DNA from: Haloferax namakaokahaiae
GTDB taxonomy: Archaea > Halobacteriota > Halobacteria > Halobacteriales > Haloferacaceae
DNA: 64,000 bases
Direction of reading: 5' to 3'
Assembly (NCBI RefSeq): GCF_042663225.1
Contig: NZ_JBHTAA010000005.1
Coordinates: 62,001-126,000 of the forward strand
The notes under the pieces were generated by a model, which saw nothing but the letters and a program-made list of their open reading frames with translations, was not told the DNA's origin and did not search any database. Positions 7,594 to 15,141 of this stretch are shown one piece after another (the first letter of the stretch is position 1; each line of letters starts with the position of its first letter). Both the position numbers and the translations under genes were made by a program.

Positions 7594-8451
7594 ATGACTG
7601 ACGCATGGTTCGCTGGGGCGGACCCGACGAACCCATCGACTGGCGCGACGCGAGTCCGCGAGGGGCGAGCGGACGCCCCCGAGGACTGGCCCGCTGTCGC
7701 CGTCGAAACCGGGTTTGCCGACGACGAGACCGACTACTACGCGACACTCCGTGAGGCGACTCTCACCGCCGCGCGCGAGGCCGTCGCAGAACGAGAACGC
7801 GCCGACGACAAGCAACTCGCCCACGCCGTTCGGGCGATGGACGACGCCGAACGAACCGCGAACGAACTCGCAGAACGCGTGGTCGAGTGGGCCGGAACGC
7901 TCTACGAAGACGTACCGAGAGGTCTCGATGGCGTCCGCGACATCGCCGGGCGAACGCCCGAGACGGCCGCTGAAGAGCGCGTCGTCTCCTACGCGTCTCG
8001 TGCCGTGGACCTGCTCGACGAACGCGACGACCTGCGGACGTTCATCGAAGAACGCGCGCCCTCTGTCGCCCCGAACCTCTCGGAGATGGCCGGGCCGGTG
8101 CTCACCGCGCGACTCATCTCGCTGGCCGGTAGTCTCGAACGACTCGCAAAAGTGCCGAGCGGGACGGTGCAGGTACTCGGCGCGGAGGACGCGCTCTTCG
8201 CTCACCTCCGGGGTCACGCCTCGTCGCCCAAGCACGGCGTCATCTTCACGCACGAGTTCGTCCGCGGAACCCGGCCATCCGACCGCGGGTCCGCCGCTCG
8301 CGCCCTCGCCGGGAAACTCTCGCTATCGGCGCGTGTAGACCACTACTCGGGAGAGTACCGCGACGAGCTCCACGAGGAACTCGCCAAGCGTATGGATGCG
8401 ATTCGTGCCCGTGCAGAAGACGAGGACGAAGACGCGGAGGACGACCAGTGA
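7594..8451 (+). CDS. nop5: Nop5/Nop56 box C/D RNP core protein
   Basis: 285 residues. It is the scaffold of archaeal box C/D RNPs that guide 2'-O-methylation of rRNA and tRNA, binding fibrillarin by its N-domain and L7Ae-RNA by its Nop domain. The Nop domain is visible around residues 165-225 (LSEMAGPVLTARLISLAGSLERLAKVPSGTVQVLGAE, then FTHEFVRG). A coiled-coil segment precedes it and an acidic tail (EDEDEDAEDDQ) ends it in place of the usual lysine-rich eukaryal tail. The ATG at 7594 is preferred, as the upstream frame is AT-rich non-coding DNA. Its stop overlaps the fibrillarin GTG. Confidence 0.93.
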   Translation: MTDAWFAGADPTNPSTGATRVREGRADAPEDWPAVAVETGFADDETDYYATLREATLTAAREAVAERERADDKQLAHAVRAMDDAERTANELAERVVEWAGTLYEDVPRGLDGVRDIAGRTPETAAEERVVSYASRAVDLLDERDDLRTFIEERAPSVAPNLSEMAGPVLTARLISLAGSLERLAKVPSGTVQVLGAEDALFAHLRGHASSPKHGVIFTHEFVRGTRPSDRGSAARALAGKLSLSARVDHYSGEYRDELHEELAKRMDAIRARAEDEDEDAEDDQ

Positions 8452-9089
8452 CTGCCGACCTCGACCTTCTAGACGGCGTCGAACGCCGCTCATTCGACGG
8501 CAACGAGCGACTCGCAACGCGGGGCGAACCGGTCTACGGCGAACCGACGAAAGACGGCTGGCGCGTCTGGGACGCGGGTCGCTCGAAGCTCGGCGCGATG
8601 CTCGAACTCAGGATGGAAACCGGTCTCGAAGGCGGCGAAACCGTGCTCTATCTGGGTGCCGCGTCGGGAACGACCGTCTCGCACGTCGCCGACTTCTCGG
8701 GACCGACCTACGCCGTCGAGTTCGCGCCGCGCCCCGTCCGCGACCTCGTGGGCGTCGCTGAAGCCCGCGACAACCTCTTCCCGTTGCTGAAGGACGCCCG
8801 CGACCCCGCGTCCTACGCCCACGTCGTCGAATCCGACGTGGACTGCATCGTCATGGACGTTGCGACCCGCGGGCAAGCCGACGTTGCGAACCGAAACCGG
8901 CAGTTCTTGGCCGACGACGGACGCCTGCTGATGGCCGTCAAAGCTCGGAGCGAAGACGTGACCGCCGACCCGGACGACGTGTTCGACGACGTGCTCGACT
9001 CGCTCGAATCGAGCTACGAAATCCTCGAAACCACGCGACTCGACCGGTTCCACACCGACCACCTCGGTATCGTCGCCCGACCGAAGTAA
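8448..9089 (+). CDS. flpA: Fibrillarin, rRNA/tRNA 2'-O-methyltransferase
   Basis: 213 residues; the AdoMet-dependent methyltransferase of box C/D RNPs. The Rossmann AdoMet site is GGETVLYLGAASGTTVSHVAD (about 62-82), followed by the acidic strand end TYAVEFAPRP. The catalytic-region motif is DCIVMDVATRGQ and the KARS segment follows (LLMAVKARS). It starts with GTG at 8448 inside the nop5 stop (GTGA), the classic nop5-fibrillarin operon. The length is short, as is usual for archaea, without the eukaryotic GAR domain. Confidence 0.95.
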   Translation: MTADLDLLDGVERRSFDGNERLATRGEPVYGEPTKDGWRVWDAGRSKLGAMLELRMETGLEGGETVLYLGAASGTTVSHVADFSGPTYAVEFAPRPVRDLVGVAEARDNLFPLLKDARDPASYAHVVESDVDCIVMDVATRGQADVANRNRQFLADDGRLLMAVKARSEDVTADPDDVFDDVLDSLESSYEILETTRLDRFHTDHLGIVARPK

Positions 9090-9207
9090 TCGTCTCTCCG
9101 TCGAACTCACCCGGCGAATCACTCCGTCGAACCTCTCTCGAACACTTCCTCACCCAATCCTTCGAACCTCTCGCGTGAGTTACATTCTCTCTCGCCGTCT
9201 TCACGAC

Positions 9208-9217
9208 GTTTTTAATC
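9208..9217 (+). promoter_or_regulatory. TATA-like element of gshA
   Basis: gtttttaatc lies about 25-30 bases before the gshA ATG, the right place for a leaderless haloarchaeal transcript. The preceding 9090-9207 contains no gene; it has a loosely repeated CGAACCTCTC (9128-9137 and 9162-9171). Confidence 0.5.
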
Positions 9218-9239
9218 GGGCGCATCCAACGCCGTTGCG

Positions 9240-10316
9240 ATGGAACTAGGGTCGGCGGACGCCTTTGGCCGCATGGGAACACTCGGCGTCGAAGAGGAGT
9301 TCTACATCGTTGACGCCGACGGTCGGCCAACGTCCGGTATCGACGAACTCGTATACGGCGAAGAGCCACCGGAACCGCTCTCCGGGCGAATCGACCACGA
9401 ACTGTTCAAGTTCACGATAGAGACACAGACGCCGCTCATCGAATCTCCGAAGGAGGTCGAATCGGCCATCACGTCGGTCCGCGAGGCGCTCGTCGAACAC
9501 GCCGCCGACCACGACTTCCGTATCGCGGCGGCCGGACTCCACCCCGCCGCGAAGTGGCGCGAACTCGACCACGCGACCAAACCCCGCTATCAGGCCCAAC
9601 TCGACCGCATCCAGTACCCGCAACACCGGAACACGACCGCCGGTCTCCACGTCCACGTCGGCGTGGACGACGCCGACAAGGCCGTCTGGATTTCGAACGA
9701 ACTCCGCTGGTATCTCGCTCCCCTGCTCTCGCTCTCTGCCAACTCTCCCTTCTGGAACGGCTTCGACACCGGTCTCGCCTCCGCGCGCGCCAAGATATTC
9801 GAGAACCTTCCCAACACGGGCATGCCGACTGCCTTCGAAGACTTCGAAGCGTTCCAACGATTCGAGCGCCGGATGGTCGAACTCGGCTCTATCGACGACC
9901 GCGGCGAACTCTGGTACGACGTGCGCCCCCACACCGGCCACGGCACCGTCGAAGTCCGAACGCCCGACGCGCAGACTGACCCCGAACGCGTCGCCGCGTT
10001 CGTCGAATACGTCCACGCGCTCGTCCTCGACCTCGCCGACCGCTACGACGACGGCGAGGAGGGGACCGACATCCGCCGCGAACTCCTCGACGAGAACAAG
10101 TGGCGGGCGACGCGCTACGGCCGCGACGCGTCGTTCATCGCGCGCGACAGCGAGTCCGTCGTCAGCCTCGACTCCTTCGTCGAAACCGAGAGCGAGCGAC
10201 TGGGCGTCGATGGCCTTCGGATGCTTTTCGACGCTGAATCCGGAACCGACATCCAGCGCCGCATTCACGACGAATCCGACCTCGACGCACTGTGTGAGCA
10301 CCTGACGCTCGATTGA
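9240..10316 (+). CDS. gshA: Glutamate-cysteine ligase (gamma-glutamylcysteine synthesis)
   Basis: 358 residues of the GCS2/YbdK carboxylate-amine ligase family. In Haloferax the family member makes gamma-glutamylcysteine, the main low-molecular thiol that replaces glutathione. Key features: GTLGVEEEFYIVD near residue 12 (metal-binding glutamates), TTAGLHVHVGVDD (about 131-143), and WYDVRPHTGHGTVEVRTPDAQTD (about 222-245), typical of the ATP-grasp-like active site. The reaction is L-Glu + L-Cys + ATP. The downstream regulator gene with an inverted repeat before it could respond to thiol state, which is inference. Confidence 0.92.
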   Translation: MELGSADAFGRMGTLGVEEEFYIVDADGRPTSGIDELVYGEEPPEPLSGRIDHELFKFTIETQTPLIESPKEVESAITSVREALVEHAADHDFRIAAAGLHPAAKWRELDHATKPRYQAQLDRIQYPQHRNTTAGLHVHVGVDDADKAVWISNELRWYLAPLLSLSANSPFWNGFDTGLASARAKIFENLPNTGMPTAFEDFEAFQRFERRMVELGSIDDRGELWYDVRPHTGHGTVEVRTPDAQTDPERVAAFVEYVHALVLDLADRYDDGEEGTDIRRELLDENKWRATRYGRDASFIARDSESVVSLDSFVETESERLGVDGLRMLFDAESGTDIQRRIHDESDLDALCEHLTLD

Positions 10317-10346
10317 GTCACGCCAGCGATTGGCGTGCTCGACGTT

Positions 10347-10388
10347 ACGGGAAACTTTTTTCCCTGACCAACTTTTGTCCTTTCCCGT
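10347..10388. promoter_or_regulatory. Nested inverted repeats before the HTH regulator gene
   Basis: ACGGGAAA (10347-10354) and TTTCCCGT (10381-10388) are perfect 8-base inverted arms ending 7 bases before the ATG at 10396. The left arm also forms a local palindrome GGGAAACTTTTTTCCC (10349-10364). Placement just upstream of a helix-turn-helix gene makes autoregulation plausible. The T-rich centre could also end the gshA transcript. Confidence 0.5.
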
Positions 10389-10395
10389 AGCACAA

Positions 10396-10860
10396 ATGCC
10401 TGCGAAACAGACTTCAGCGGAACCTACAGGGTCAGAGGGCGAGGAATCTACAAACGGCAGTACCGACGACGCCGTCCCCGAATTCGACGACGGACTCATC
10501 GACTTACTCGCGTGGCTACTGGACACCGAGACGCGGGCACGTATCTACGTCTACCTCCGCACGCACCCGAACTCCACCAGCGGCGAGGTTGCGGACGGAA
10601 CCGGGCTATACCCGAGTACGGTCCGTGAGGCGCTCGCCGAACTCACCGACGAGGGGACCGTCGAGCGACAGAAGCGCAAGAGTACCGGCGCGGGCAACAA
10701 CCCCTACGAGTACATCGCTATCCAGCCGAGCGAACTCGTCCACAACGCCGCCGGACAGGTCCAAGCGCAGTTGAACGCCGTGTTCAACCTCGACCGACAT
10801 CTCGGGACCGACGGCTCCGAGGAGACAGAACCCGTCTCGATTACCGTCCGCGAGGAGTGA
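10396..10860 (+). CDS. Winged-helix transcriptional regulator
   Basis: 154 residues. After a disordered acidic start, a winged helix spans about 40-110: LIDLLAWLLDTETRARIYVYLR, then the recognition part NSTSGEVADGTGLYPSTVREALAELTDEGTVERQKRKSTGAGNNPYEY. The C-terminal part is helical (LVHNAAGQVQAQLNAVFNLDRHL) and may dimerise. The family is ArsR/TrmB-like, the commonest haloarchaeal regulator type; no effector domain is visible. It sits directly after gshA and behind an inverted repeat, so it may regulate itself or thiol metabolism, but the target is not shown. Confidence 0.8.
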   Translation: MPAKQTSAEPTGSEGEESTNGSTDDAVPEFDDGLIDLLAWLLDTETRARIYVYLRTHPNSTSGEVADGTGLYPSTVREALAELTDEGTVERQKRKSTGAGNNPYEYIAIQPSELVHNAAGQVQAQLNAVFNLDRHLGTDGSEETEPVSITVREE

Positions 10861-10905
10861 CCCGAACCCGACCCGCTTAAGTTGCACCGCGACGACGGCG
10901 AGAAC

Positions 10906-11409
10906 ATGCACGTCGCGTTGGGCGGGACGTTCGACCCCGTCCACGATGGCCACCTCGCACTCTTTGAGGCCGCGTTCGAGATGGGCGACGTGACCGTCGG
11001 ATTGACGAGTGACACACTCGCACCGAAAACACGTCACGTAGACCGCTACGTTCGCCCATTCGACGAGCGAAAAGCGGCGCTCGAAGCCGAACTCGAACCG
11101 CTCGCCGAGGAGTACGGCCGCGAGTTCGAAGTCAGGGAACTCGACGAACCCACAGGCATCGCCACCGAACCGGGGTTCGACGTTCTCATCGTCTCGCCCG
11201 AGACGCAGTCGGGCGGCGAGCAGGTCAACGAAATCCGCGCCGAGCGCGGACTCGACCCCCTCGAAATCAAAGTCGTCGACCACGTCTCCGCCGAAGACGG
11301 TGACCGTATCTCTTCGACTCGCATCGTCATGGGCGAAATCGACCGTCACGGCAACCTCACCCCCGATTCAGACGGACGCGGTCGATTCCCACCGGACGCC
11401 GACCGATAA
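10906..11409 (+). CDS. coaD: Archaeal phosphopantetheine adenylyltransferase
   Basis: 167 residues of the nucleotidyltransferase superfamily, making dephospho-CoA from 4'-phosphopantetheine and ATP. The ATP-binding GTFDPVHDGH (residues 6-15) is the HxGH-type motif and DRISSTRIVMGEI (about 138-150) is the ISSTR motif. The ATG at 10906 puts the first strand (MHVALGGTFD) at the start as the family requires. Upstream is acccgcttaagttg, a weak TATA-like site. The tail is polar and probably disordered. Confidence 0.9.
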   Translation: MHVALGGTFDPVHDGHLALFEAAFEMGDVTVGLTSDTLAPKTRHVDRYVRPFDERKAALEAELEPLAEEYGREFEVRELDEPTGIATEPGFDVLIVSPETQSGGEQVNEIRAERGLDPLEIKVVDHVSAEDGDRISSTRIVMGEIDRHGNLTPDSDGRGRFPPDADR

Positions 11410-11448
11410 GCGAGCAGAGTTTTGGACGTTGCGGGCGTACATCCGCAC

Positions 11449-11652
11449 ATGAATCACCCCCTCGCCGTGAGTTTCGCTATCGGTCTCGTGAGCGCTCTCG
11501 TCGTGGGTCTCGTCGTCACCGAGTACTTCACTCGGTGGGTGTTCTTCTCGCTGTTCATCGGCATTCCCGCCGGTCTCGTCGCGGGCGTCATCGCTATCGG
11601 CGTCTCGTTCGCCGTCTTCACCCGCCGGCAGAAACCGGAGGCCGCGGAGTAG
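11449..11652 (+). CDS. 67-aa two-helix membrane protein
   Basis: MNHPLAVSFAIGLVSALVVG begins the first transmembrane segment; a second runs about 31-55 (FFSLFIGIPAGLVAGVIAIGVSFAVF), and the end is basic then acidic (TRRQKPEAAE). I recognise no family. The gene follows coaD by about 40 bases on the same strand, so it may share its transcript, and it converges with the TFB-like gene three bases away. Confidence 0.6.
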   Translation: MNHPLAVSFAIGLVSALVVGLVVTEYFTRWVFFSLFIGIPAGLVAGVIAIGVSFAVFTRRQKPEAAE

Positions 11653-11655
11653 GAC

Positions 11656-11964
11656 TCACCAACTCGGCGGGCGGAATCCCGCCTCTCGAAGCAGGTCTTT
11701 CCAGCGCTGTTGGATACTGAGCCGAGACACGTCCATCGAGTTGGCGACGGCGGTTTGGGAGCGCTCTTCGCCCGCGATGAGCGCGCCGGCATAGAGACTC
11801 GCCGCGGCGACGGCTTTCTTCGAGCGGTCTTCGTCGGGGAGTTGCGTCAGAAAGAGGTCCGAGGCGTACGAGCGGGCCTCGCTTCCGAGTTCGAGACTGT
11901 CGGCGGCGGCGTTTATTTTGCCCAACCACTCTTCGTTGTCTCGTTGGTCTCGGGCGCTGTACAT
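11656..11964 (-). CDS. TFB-like protein with a single cyclin fold
   Basis: 102 residues. SKKAVAAASLYAGALIAGEERSQTAVANSMDVSRLSIQQRWKDLL is the second half of a TFIIB cyclin repeat, including its DNA-reading helix-turn-helix. There is no zinc ribbon, B-reader or second repeat. It therefore cannot act as a normal TFB. It could be a DNA-binding regulator, a competitor of TFB, or a degenerate TFB. The ATG at 11964 (MYSARDQRDNEEWLG) is preferred because the upstream frame runs through the tRNA-Leu gene. Confidence 0.8.
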   Translation of the reverse strand: MYSARDQRDNEEWLGKINAAADSLELGSEARSYASDLFLTQLPDEDRSKKAVAAASLYAGALIAGEERSQTAVANSMDVSRLSIQQRWKDLLREAGFRPPSW

Positions 11965-12046
11965 GGTCGGGGTTGTGTGTGAACTGCTATAATCCCCACG
12001 GCAGGAACGACACGTTAATAGGGGATTTCTGGTTAGTCGAAACTGC

Positions 12047-12129
12047 GCGTGGGTAGCCAAGTGGCCAACGGCGCAGCGCTTAGGACGCTGTGGTATAGAC
12101 CTCCGCAGGTTCGAATCCTGTCCCACGCA
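12047..12129 (+). tRNA. tRNA-Leu (UAG anticodon)
   Basis: Acceptor arms GCGTGGG (12047-12053) and CCCACGC (12122-12128) pair, with discriminator A at 12129. The anticodon stem CAGCG/CGCTG encloses CTTAGGA, giving anticodon TAG and hence leucine. The long variable arm (tggtatagacctccgcag region) is the class II form expected of tRNA-Leu, and the T-arm loop is GTTCGAATC. CCA is not encoded and no intron is present. An AT-rich pocket with a copy of part of the T arm begins directly downstream. Confidence 0.95.
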
Positions 12130-12445
12130 CTTTCTGTCTGAGCGACAGCGAAGACGAAAATCGTGACGAAGGATTCGAATCAGGGAGCAACTCGGAGAGT
12201 TGCGACCGCGGTTCGAATCCTTCTACGTAGCCTCGAATTCATCATACTTCGCACTTTTTGAATCGAATAGGAATATTGAAAGCCAGGACTGGCAACTCAG
12301 AATGAATATGTACTGAAACCTAATGTCAGAATTACTTTAATTCGTGCACGCTAGATAAACACTGTTCGTAAAGTGACAGTGAATATTGGTTTTTCGTAAT
12401 CAACTAAAAATTAAAGTTGTTGAAAAGTTTTGTGGACAATATAGT
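12130..12445. other. AT-rich gap after tRNA-Leu with tRNA-like inverted repeat
   Basis: No gene is seen in these 316 bases. The first part holds a 54-base structure (separate entry). From about 12240 the DNA becomes AT-rich and unlike the rest of the window, up to the start of the SHOCT-domain gene. Its position against the 3' end of a tRNA gene is where archaeal integrases usually insert elements. Confidence 0.6.
12169..12222. repeat. Inverted repeat with tRNA T-arm-like sequence
   Basis: AAGGATTCGAA (12169-12179) and TTCGAATCCTT (12212-12222) are perfect 11-base inverted arms. Inside lies a perfect hairpin GCAACTC-gga-GAGTTGC (12187-12203). GGTTCGAATCCT in the right arm copies the T arm of the tRNA-Leu about 100 bases upstream. 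It may be a tRNA relic, an attachment-site remnant or a transcript-end hairpin. Confidence 0.7.
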
Positions 12446-13117
12446 ATGACTGATGAACTTCAAATAGGTCCATTAGAGGAATATTCTGACTCGAAAAATG
12501 CGTTTGGCGTCGAAAAAAGCATAGCAAATCCTGTTGGGTTAGTATTACTCGTCTTCAGTGTTCCACTTGCCCTCTTTTTTAGCATTACTTTGGTCACTAG
12601 CCCATCAATGGAACATTTGATCACACTTCCTCTTTCGTATGCGTTTGTGATGTTTTCTATACTTTTCAGATATACAGAACGAGACATGATGGAATATAAT
12701 AAAAATTCGCAGGAAATGGCTGATGAAGACCAACAAAACACGTCGAGGGGATCTATGGTATCAGTTTGTCGTGAGTGCCATGAGGAGGTTTCTCCAAACG
12801 TTAAGAGGTGTCCGAACTGTGGGTGGAAGCCGAAAAAACGAGGAGGCTTATGGTGGGGCGCAACTGCAGTAACAATCCTCTCACCAATTGGATGGGCATT
12901 AGGTGCAAAAGGAGCATCTGACAATTACAAAGCATCGAAAGGTGTCGCAAAAAAGGTCCAGGTTGAAAACGAAGACCAGCAAATGGAAACTGACCAGCAA
13001 TATCCAAAAGGAGACCCAACTGAAACTCTCATCCGTCTCAATGAATTGAAAAATGAAGGGGTAATCACCCAGGATGAATTTGAAGAAAAGAAAATAGAAT
13101 TGTTAAATAAAATTTAA
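12446..13117 (+). CDS. Zinc-ribbon and SHOCT-domain membrane protein, AT-rich
   Basis: 223 residues. Two membrane segments lie at about 28-50 and 58-75 (PVGLVLLVFSVPLALFFSI and the LPLSYAFVMFSILF run). A zinc ribbon CREC...CPNCGWKPKKRG (about 109-132) and a short hydrophobic segment follow. The C-terminus is a SHOCT-type motif (IRLNELKNEGVITQDEFEEK). SHOCT ends are common in membrane and phage-like proteins and thought to mediate oligomerisation. Codon use is strikingly AT-rich compared with neighbours, indicating recent transfer. The ATG at 12446 is preferred to a TTG 20 codons earlier. The function is unknown. Confidence 0.75.
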   Translation: MTDELQIGPLEEYSDSKNAFGVEKSIANPVGLVLLVFSVPLALFFSITLVTSPSMEHLITLPLSYAFVMFSILFRYTERDMMEYNKNSQEMADEDQQNTSRGSMVSVCRECHEEVSPNVKRCPNCGWKPKKRGGLWWGATAVTILSPIGWALGAKGASDNYKASKGVAKKVQVENEDQQMETDQQYPKGDPTETLIRLNELKNEGVITQDEFEEKKIELLNKI

Positions 13118-13415
13118 AAACCGGTCACAAGGAGGTGTCAGATTGTGTGCATGAGGAACAGCCAAAACAACCCCGATACAAATGCAGCGAATTTTTCTTC
13201 GCTATGATTCCTGCCCTACACCCCAACTCCCCACCAACCTACAGTTCCCACGTCTGAGAACGCGACAGTTCACCAGAAAATTCGCCCCCTGAACCACCCC
13301 AATCTCGCATCCTGAGCGCTCACCCAACGAATACCAAATTAACGATGGTGAGAAACGCACGACACACGTCAGACACGACACAACCCTTTTTCTCATAGGG
13401 TGTGTGTGTCCACCA

Positions 13416-14225
13416 ATGGCGGGGTTATCTGAATTATTGGGAGACATCGTGGCGGACGTGGATGGCCTGTTCATGTTCGCACCGAGCCACTCGCAGTATG
13501 AGCGGTTCGAAGATACGGACGTGCCGACAATCGTCGTCGCACCGGACAATACGGTCGAAGCGGAGACGTTCGTTGAACTCCCGTTGCAGTTCCAGAACGT
13601 CAAAGACCGCATCCGGTTCGGCATCGAGGGGGCGATGGAACAGAGCCTCGTGGAAGCGGGCGACACCGTCGCCTGCAACGTGGGCATCTTCGGCAGTGAC
13701 CTCGATTCCGTGGTTCGCGTCCGCGTCGAGGAGAACATGCGCTCGGGTATCTACGACCTCTTTGCGAACTCGCGGGCCGACCCCGGCGTCATCCGCGACG
13801 TGTTCGAAGTCGCAATCGAACTGGGCAAGAAGGGCCAGAAGGGCGAACCCGTGGGCGCGCTGTTCGTCGTCGGCGACGCGGGCAAGGTGATGAACAAGTC
13901 GCGGCCGCTGTCGTACAACCCCTTCGAGAAGTCGCACGTCTACGTGGGCGACCCCATCGTGAACGTCATGCTCAAGGAGTTCTCCCGGCTGGACGGTGCG
14001 TTCGTCATCTCCGACTCGGGGAAAATCGTCTCCGCCTACCGCTACCTCGAACCCTCCGCAGAGGGCGTCGATATTCCGAAAGGACTCGGCGCACGCCACA
14101 TGGCCGGCGGCGCAATCACCCGCGATACGAACGCCACCTCTATCGTGCTCTCGGAGTCTGACGGTCTCGTCCGTGCGTTCAAAGGCGGCAAGATAATTCT
14201 CGAAATCGACCCGGAGGATTACTGA
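13416..14225 (+). CDS. dacZ: Diadenylate cyclase DacZ (c-di-AMP synthase)
   Basis: 269 residues. It makes the second messenger c-di-AMP from two ATP; in Haloferax volcanii the homologue is known to be essential and dose-sensitive. The DAC domain lies in the C-terminal half: LDGAFVISDSG (about 192-202, DGA motif binding ATP and metal), then GARHMAGGAITRDTNATSIVLSES (about 223-246), in the place of the bacterial RHR motif. The N-terminal half is the archaeal-specific domain. The 298 bases before it hold no gene apart from a T-rich candidate promoter (ccctttttctc, 13385-13395). One base separates its stop from the MscS-like gene. Confidence 0.9.
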   Translation: MAGLSELLGDIVADVDGLFMFAPSHSQYERFEDTDVPTIVVAPDNTVEAETFVELPLQFQNVKDRIRFGIEGAMEQSLVEAGDTVACNVGIFGSDLDSVVRVRVEENMRSGIYDLFANSRADPGVIRDVFEVAIELGKKGQKGEPVGALFVVGDAGKVMNKSRPLSYNPFEKSHVYVGDPIVNVMLKEFSRLDGAFVISDSGKIVSAYRYLEPSAEGVDIPKGLGARHMAGGAITRDTNATSIVLSESDGLVRAFKGGKIILEIDPEDY

Positions 14226-14226
14226 G

Positions 14227-15039
14227 ATGACTGGAGTCGGTATCTCCGTTCCGCTGCAGGCGACGAACGAACTCCTCGACCGACTCGTCCAGCTCGTCGG
14301 CCTTCGATTCGTCGCCGTCCTCATCGTCCTGTTCGTCGGACTCTTGGTCGCATACGCCGCGGGGTCTGTCGTCCAGGGCTTGCTCGTTCGCCTCGGACTT
14401 CCGGACGTTATCGAGGGGACGGCCTTCGAGCGCACCGCCCGCGACTTCGACACCTCCACGATAGAGATTCTCGCGTGGCTGACGCGCTACTTCGTCCTCG
14501 GCGTCGCAATCCTCGCGGCGCTCTCCATCGCGGGCGTCGATTACGTTGACCGATTTTGGAGTCTCTTTATCGCCATCTTGCCGCAGGTGTTCGTCGCCGC
14601 CGTCGTCCTCATCGTCGGCGTCGTCGTCGGCGACAAAGTCGAACTCATGGTCGCCGAACGCCTTCGTGCGGTCAAACTTCCGCAAGTCAACATCATCCCG
14701 CTCTTGGCGAAGTACACGGTGTTCTTTCTCGCCATCCTCGTCGCACTCTCGCAAATCGGTGTGGCGACGCTCGCGCTCGTCGTCCTCCTCGCGGCGTATC
14801 TCGCCGCCGTCATCGTACTGAGTGCGGTCGCCTTCCGCGACTTGCTCCGGTCCGGTGCCGCCGGGACGTACCTCCTTTTCACCCAACCGTACTCGATCGG
14901 TGACGAGGTCATCGTCGGCGACGTGGAGGGCGTCGTTCAGGAGTTAGACGTGTTCGTCACGCACATCGAGTCCGACGGCGAGGAGTACATCCTCCCCAAC
15001 GCTCGCGTGTTCGAACACGGTGTCGGTCGTATTCGGTAG
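14227..15039 (+). CDS. Short MscS-like mechanosensitive channel
   Basis: 270 residues. Membrane segments lie at about 28-50, 82-102, 113-135 and 165-200, followed by the MscS beta domain (YSIGDEVIVGDVEGVVQELDVFVTHIESDGEEYILPNARVFE). It ends right there at VGRIR, without the alpha/beta vestibule domain of typical MscS proteins such as the one at the left edge. It starts one base after dacZ on the same strand and is surely co-transcribed. Solute release controlled by, or coupled to, c-di-AMP level is a fair inference, since c-di-AMP governs osmotic balance in many organisms. Confidence 0.8.
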   Translation: MTGVGISVPLQATNELLDRLVQLVGLRFVAVLIVLFVGLLVAYAAGSVVQGLLVRLGLPDVIEGTAFERTARDFDTSTIEILAWLTRYFVLGVAILAALSIAGVDYVDRFWSLFIAILPQVFVAAVVLIVGVVVGDKVELMVAERLRAVKLPQVNIIPLLAKYTVFFLAILVALSQIGVATLALVVLLAAYLAAVIVLSAVAFRDLLRSGAAGTYLLFTQPYSIGDEVIVGDVEGVVQELDVFVTHIESDGEEYILPNARVFEHGVGRIR

Positions 15040-15141
15040 TCTCGGACGGATAGGCGGGAAAATTCTGATTAATAAATCTATCCCACCACAACAGTTTAGA
15101 AGTGTACCGTGGATTGTGTCATATCGAATTCCCTGAATACG

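Noticed and set aside
12161..12240. A second tRNA gene after tRNA-Leu
   Set aside because: A T-arm-like sequence is present, but no acceptor pairing, D arm or anticodon arm can be built.
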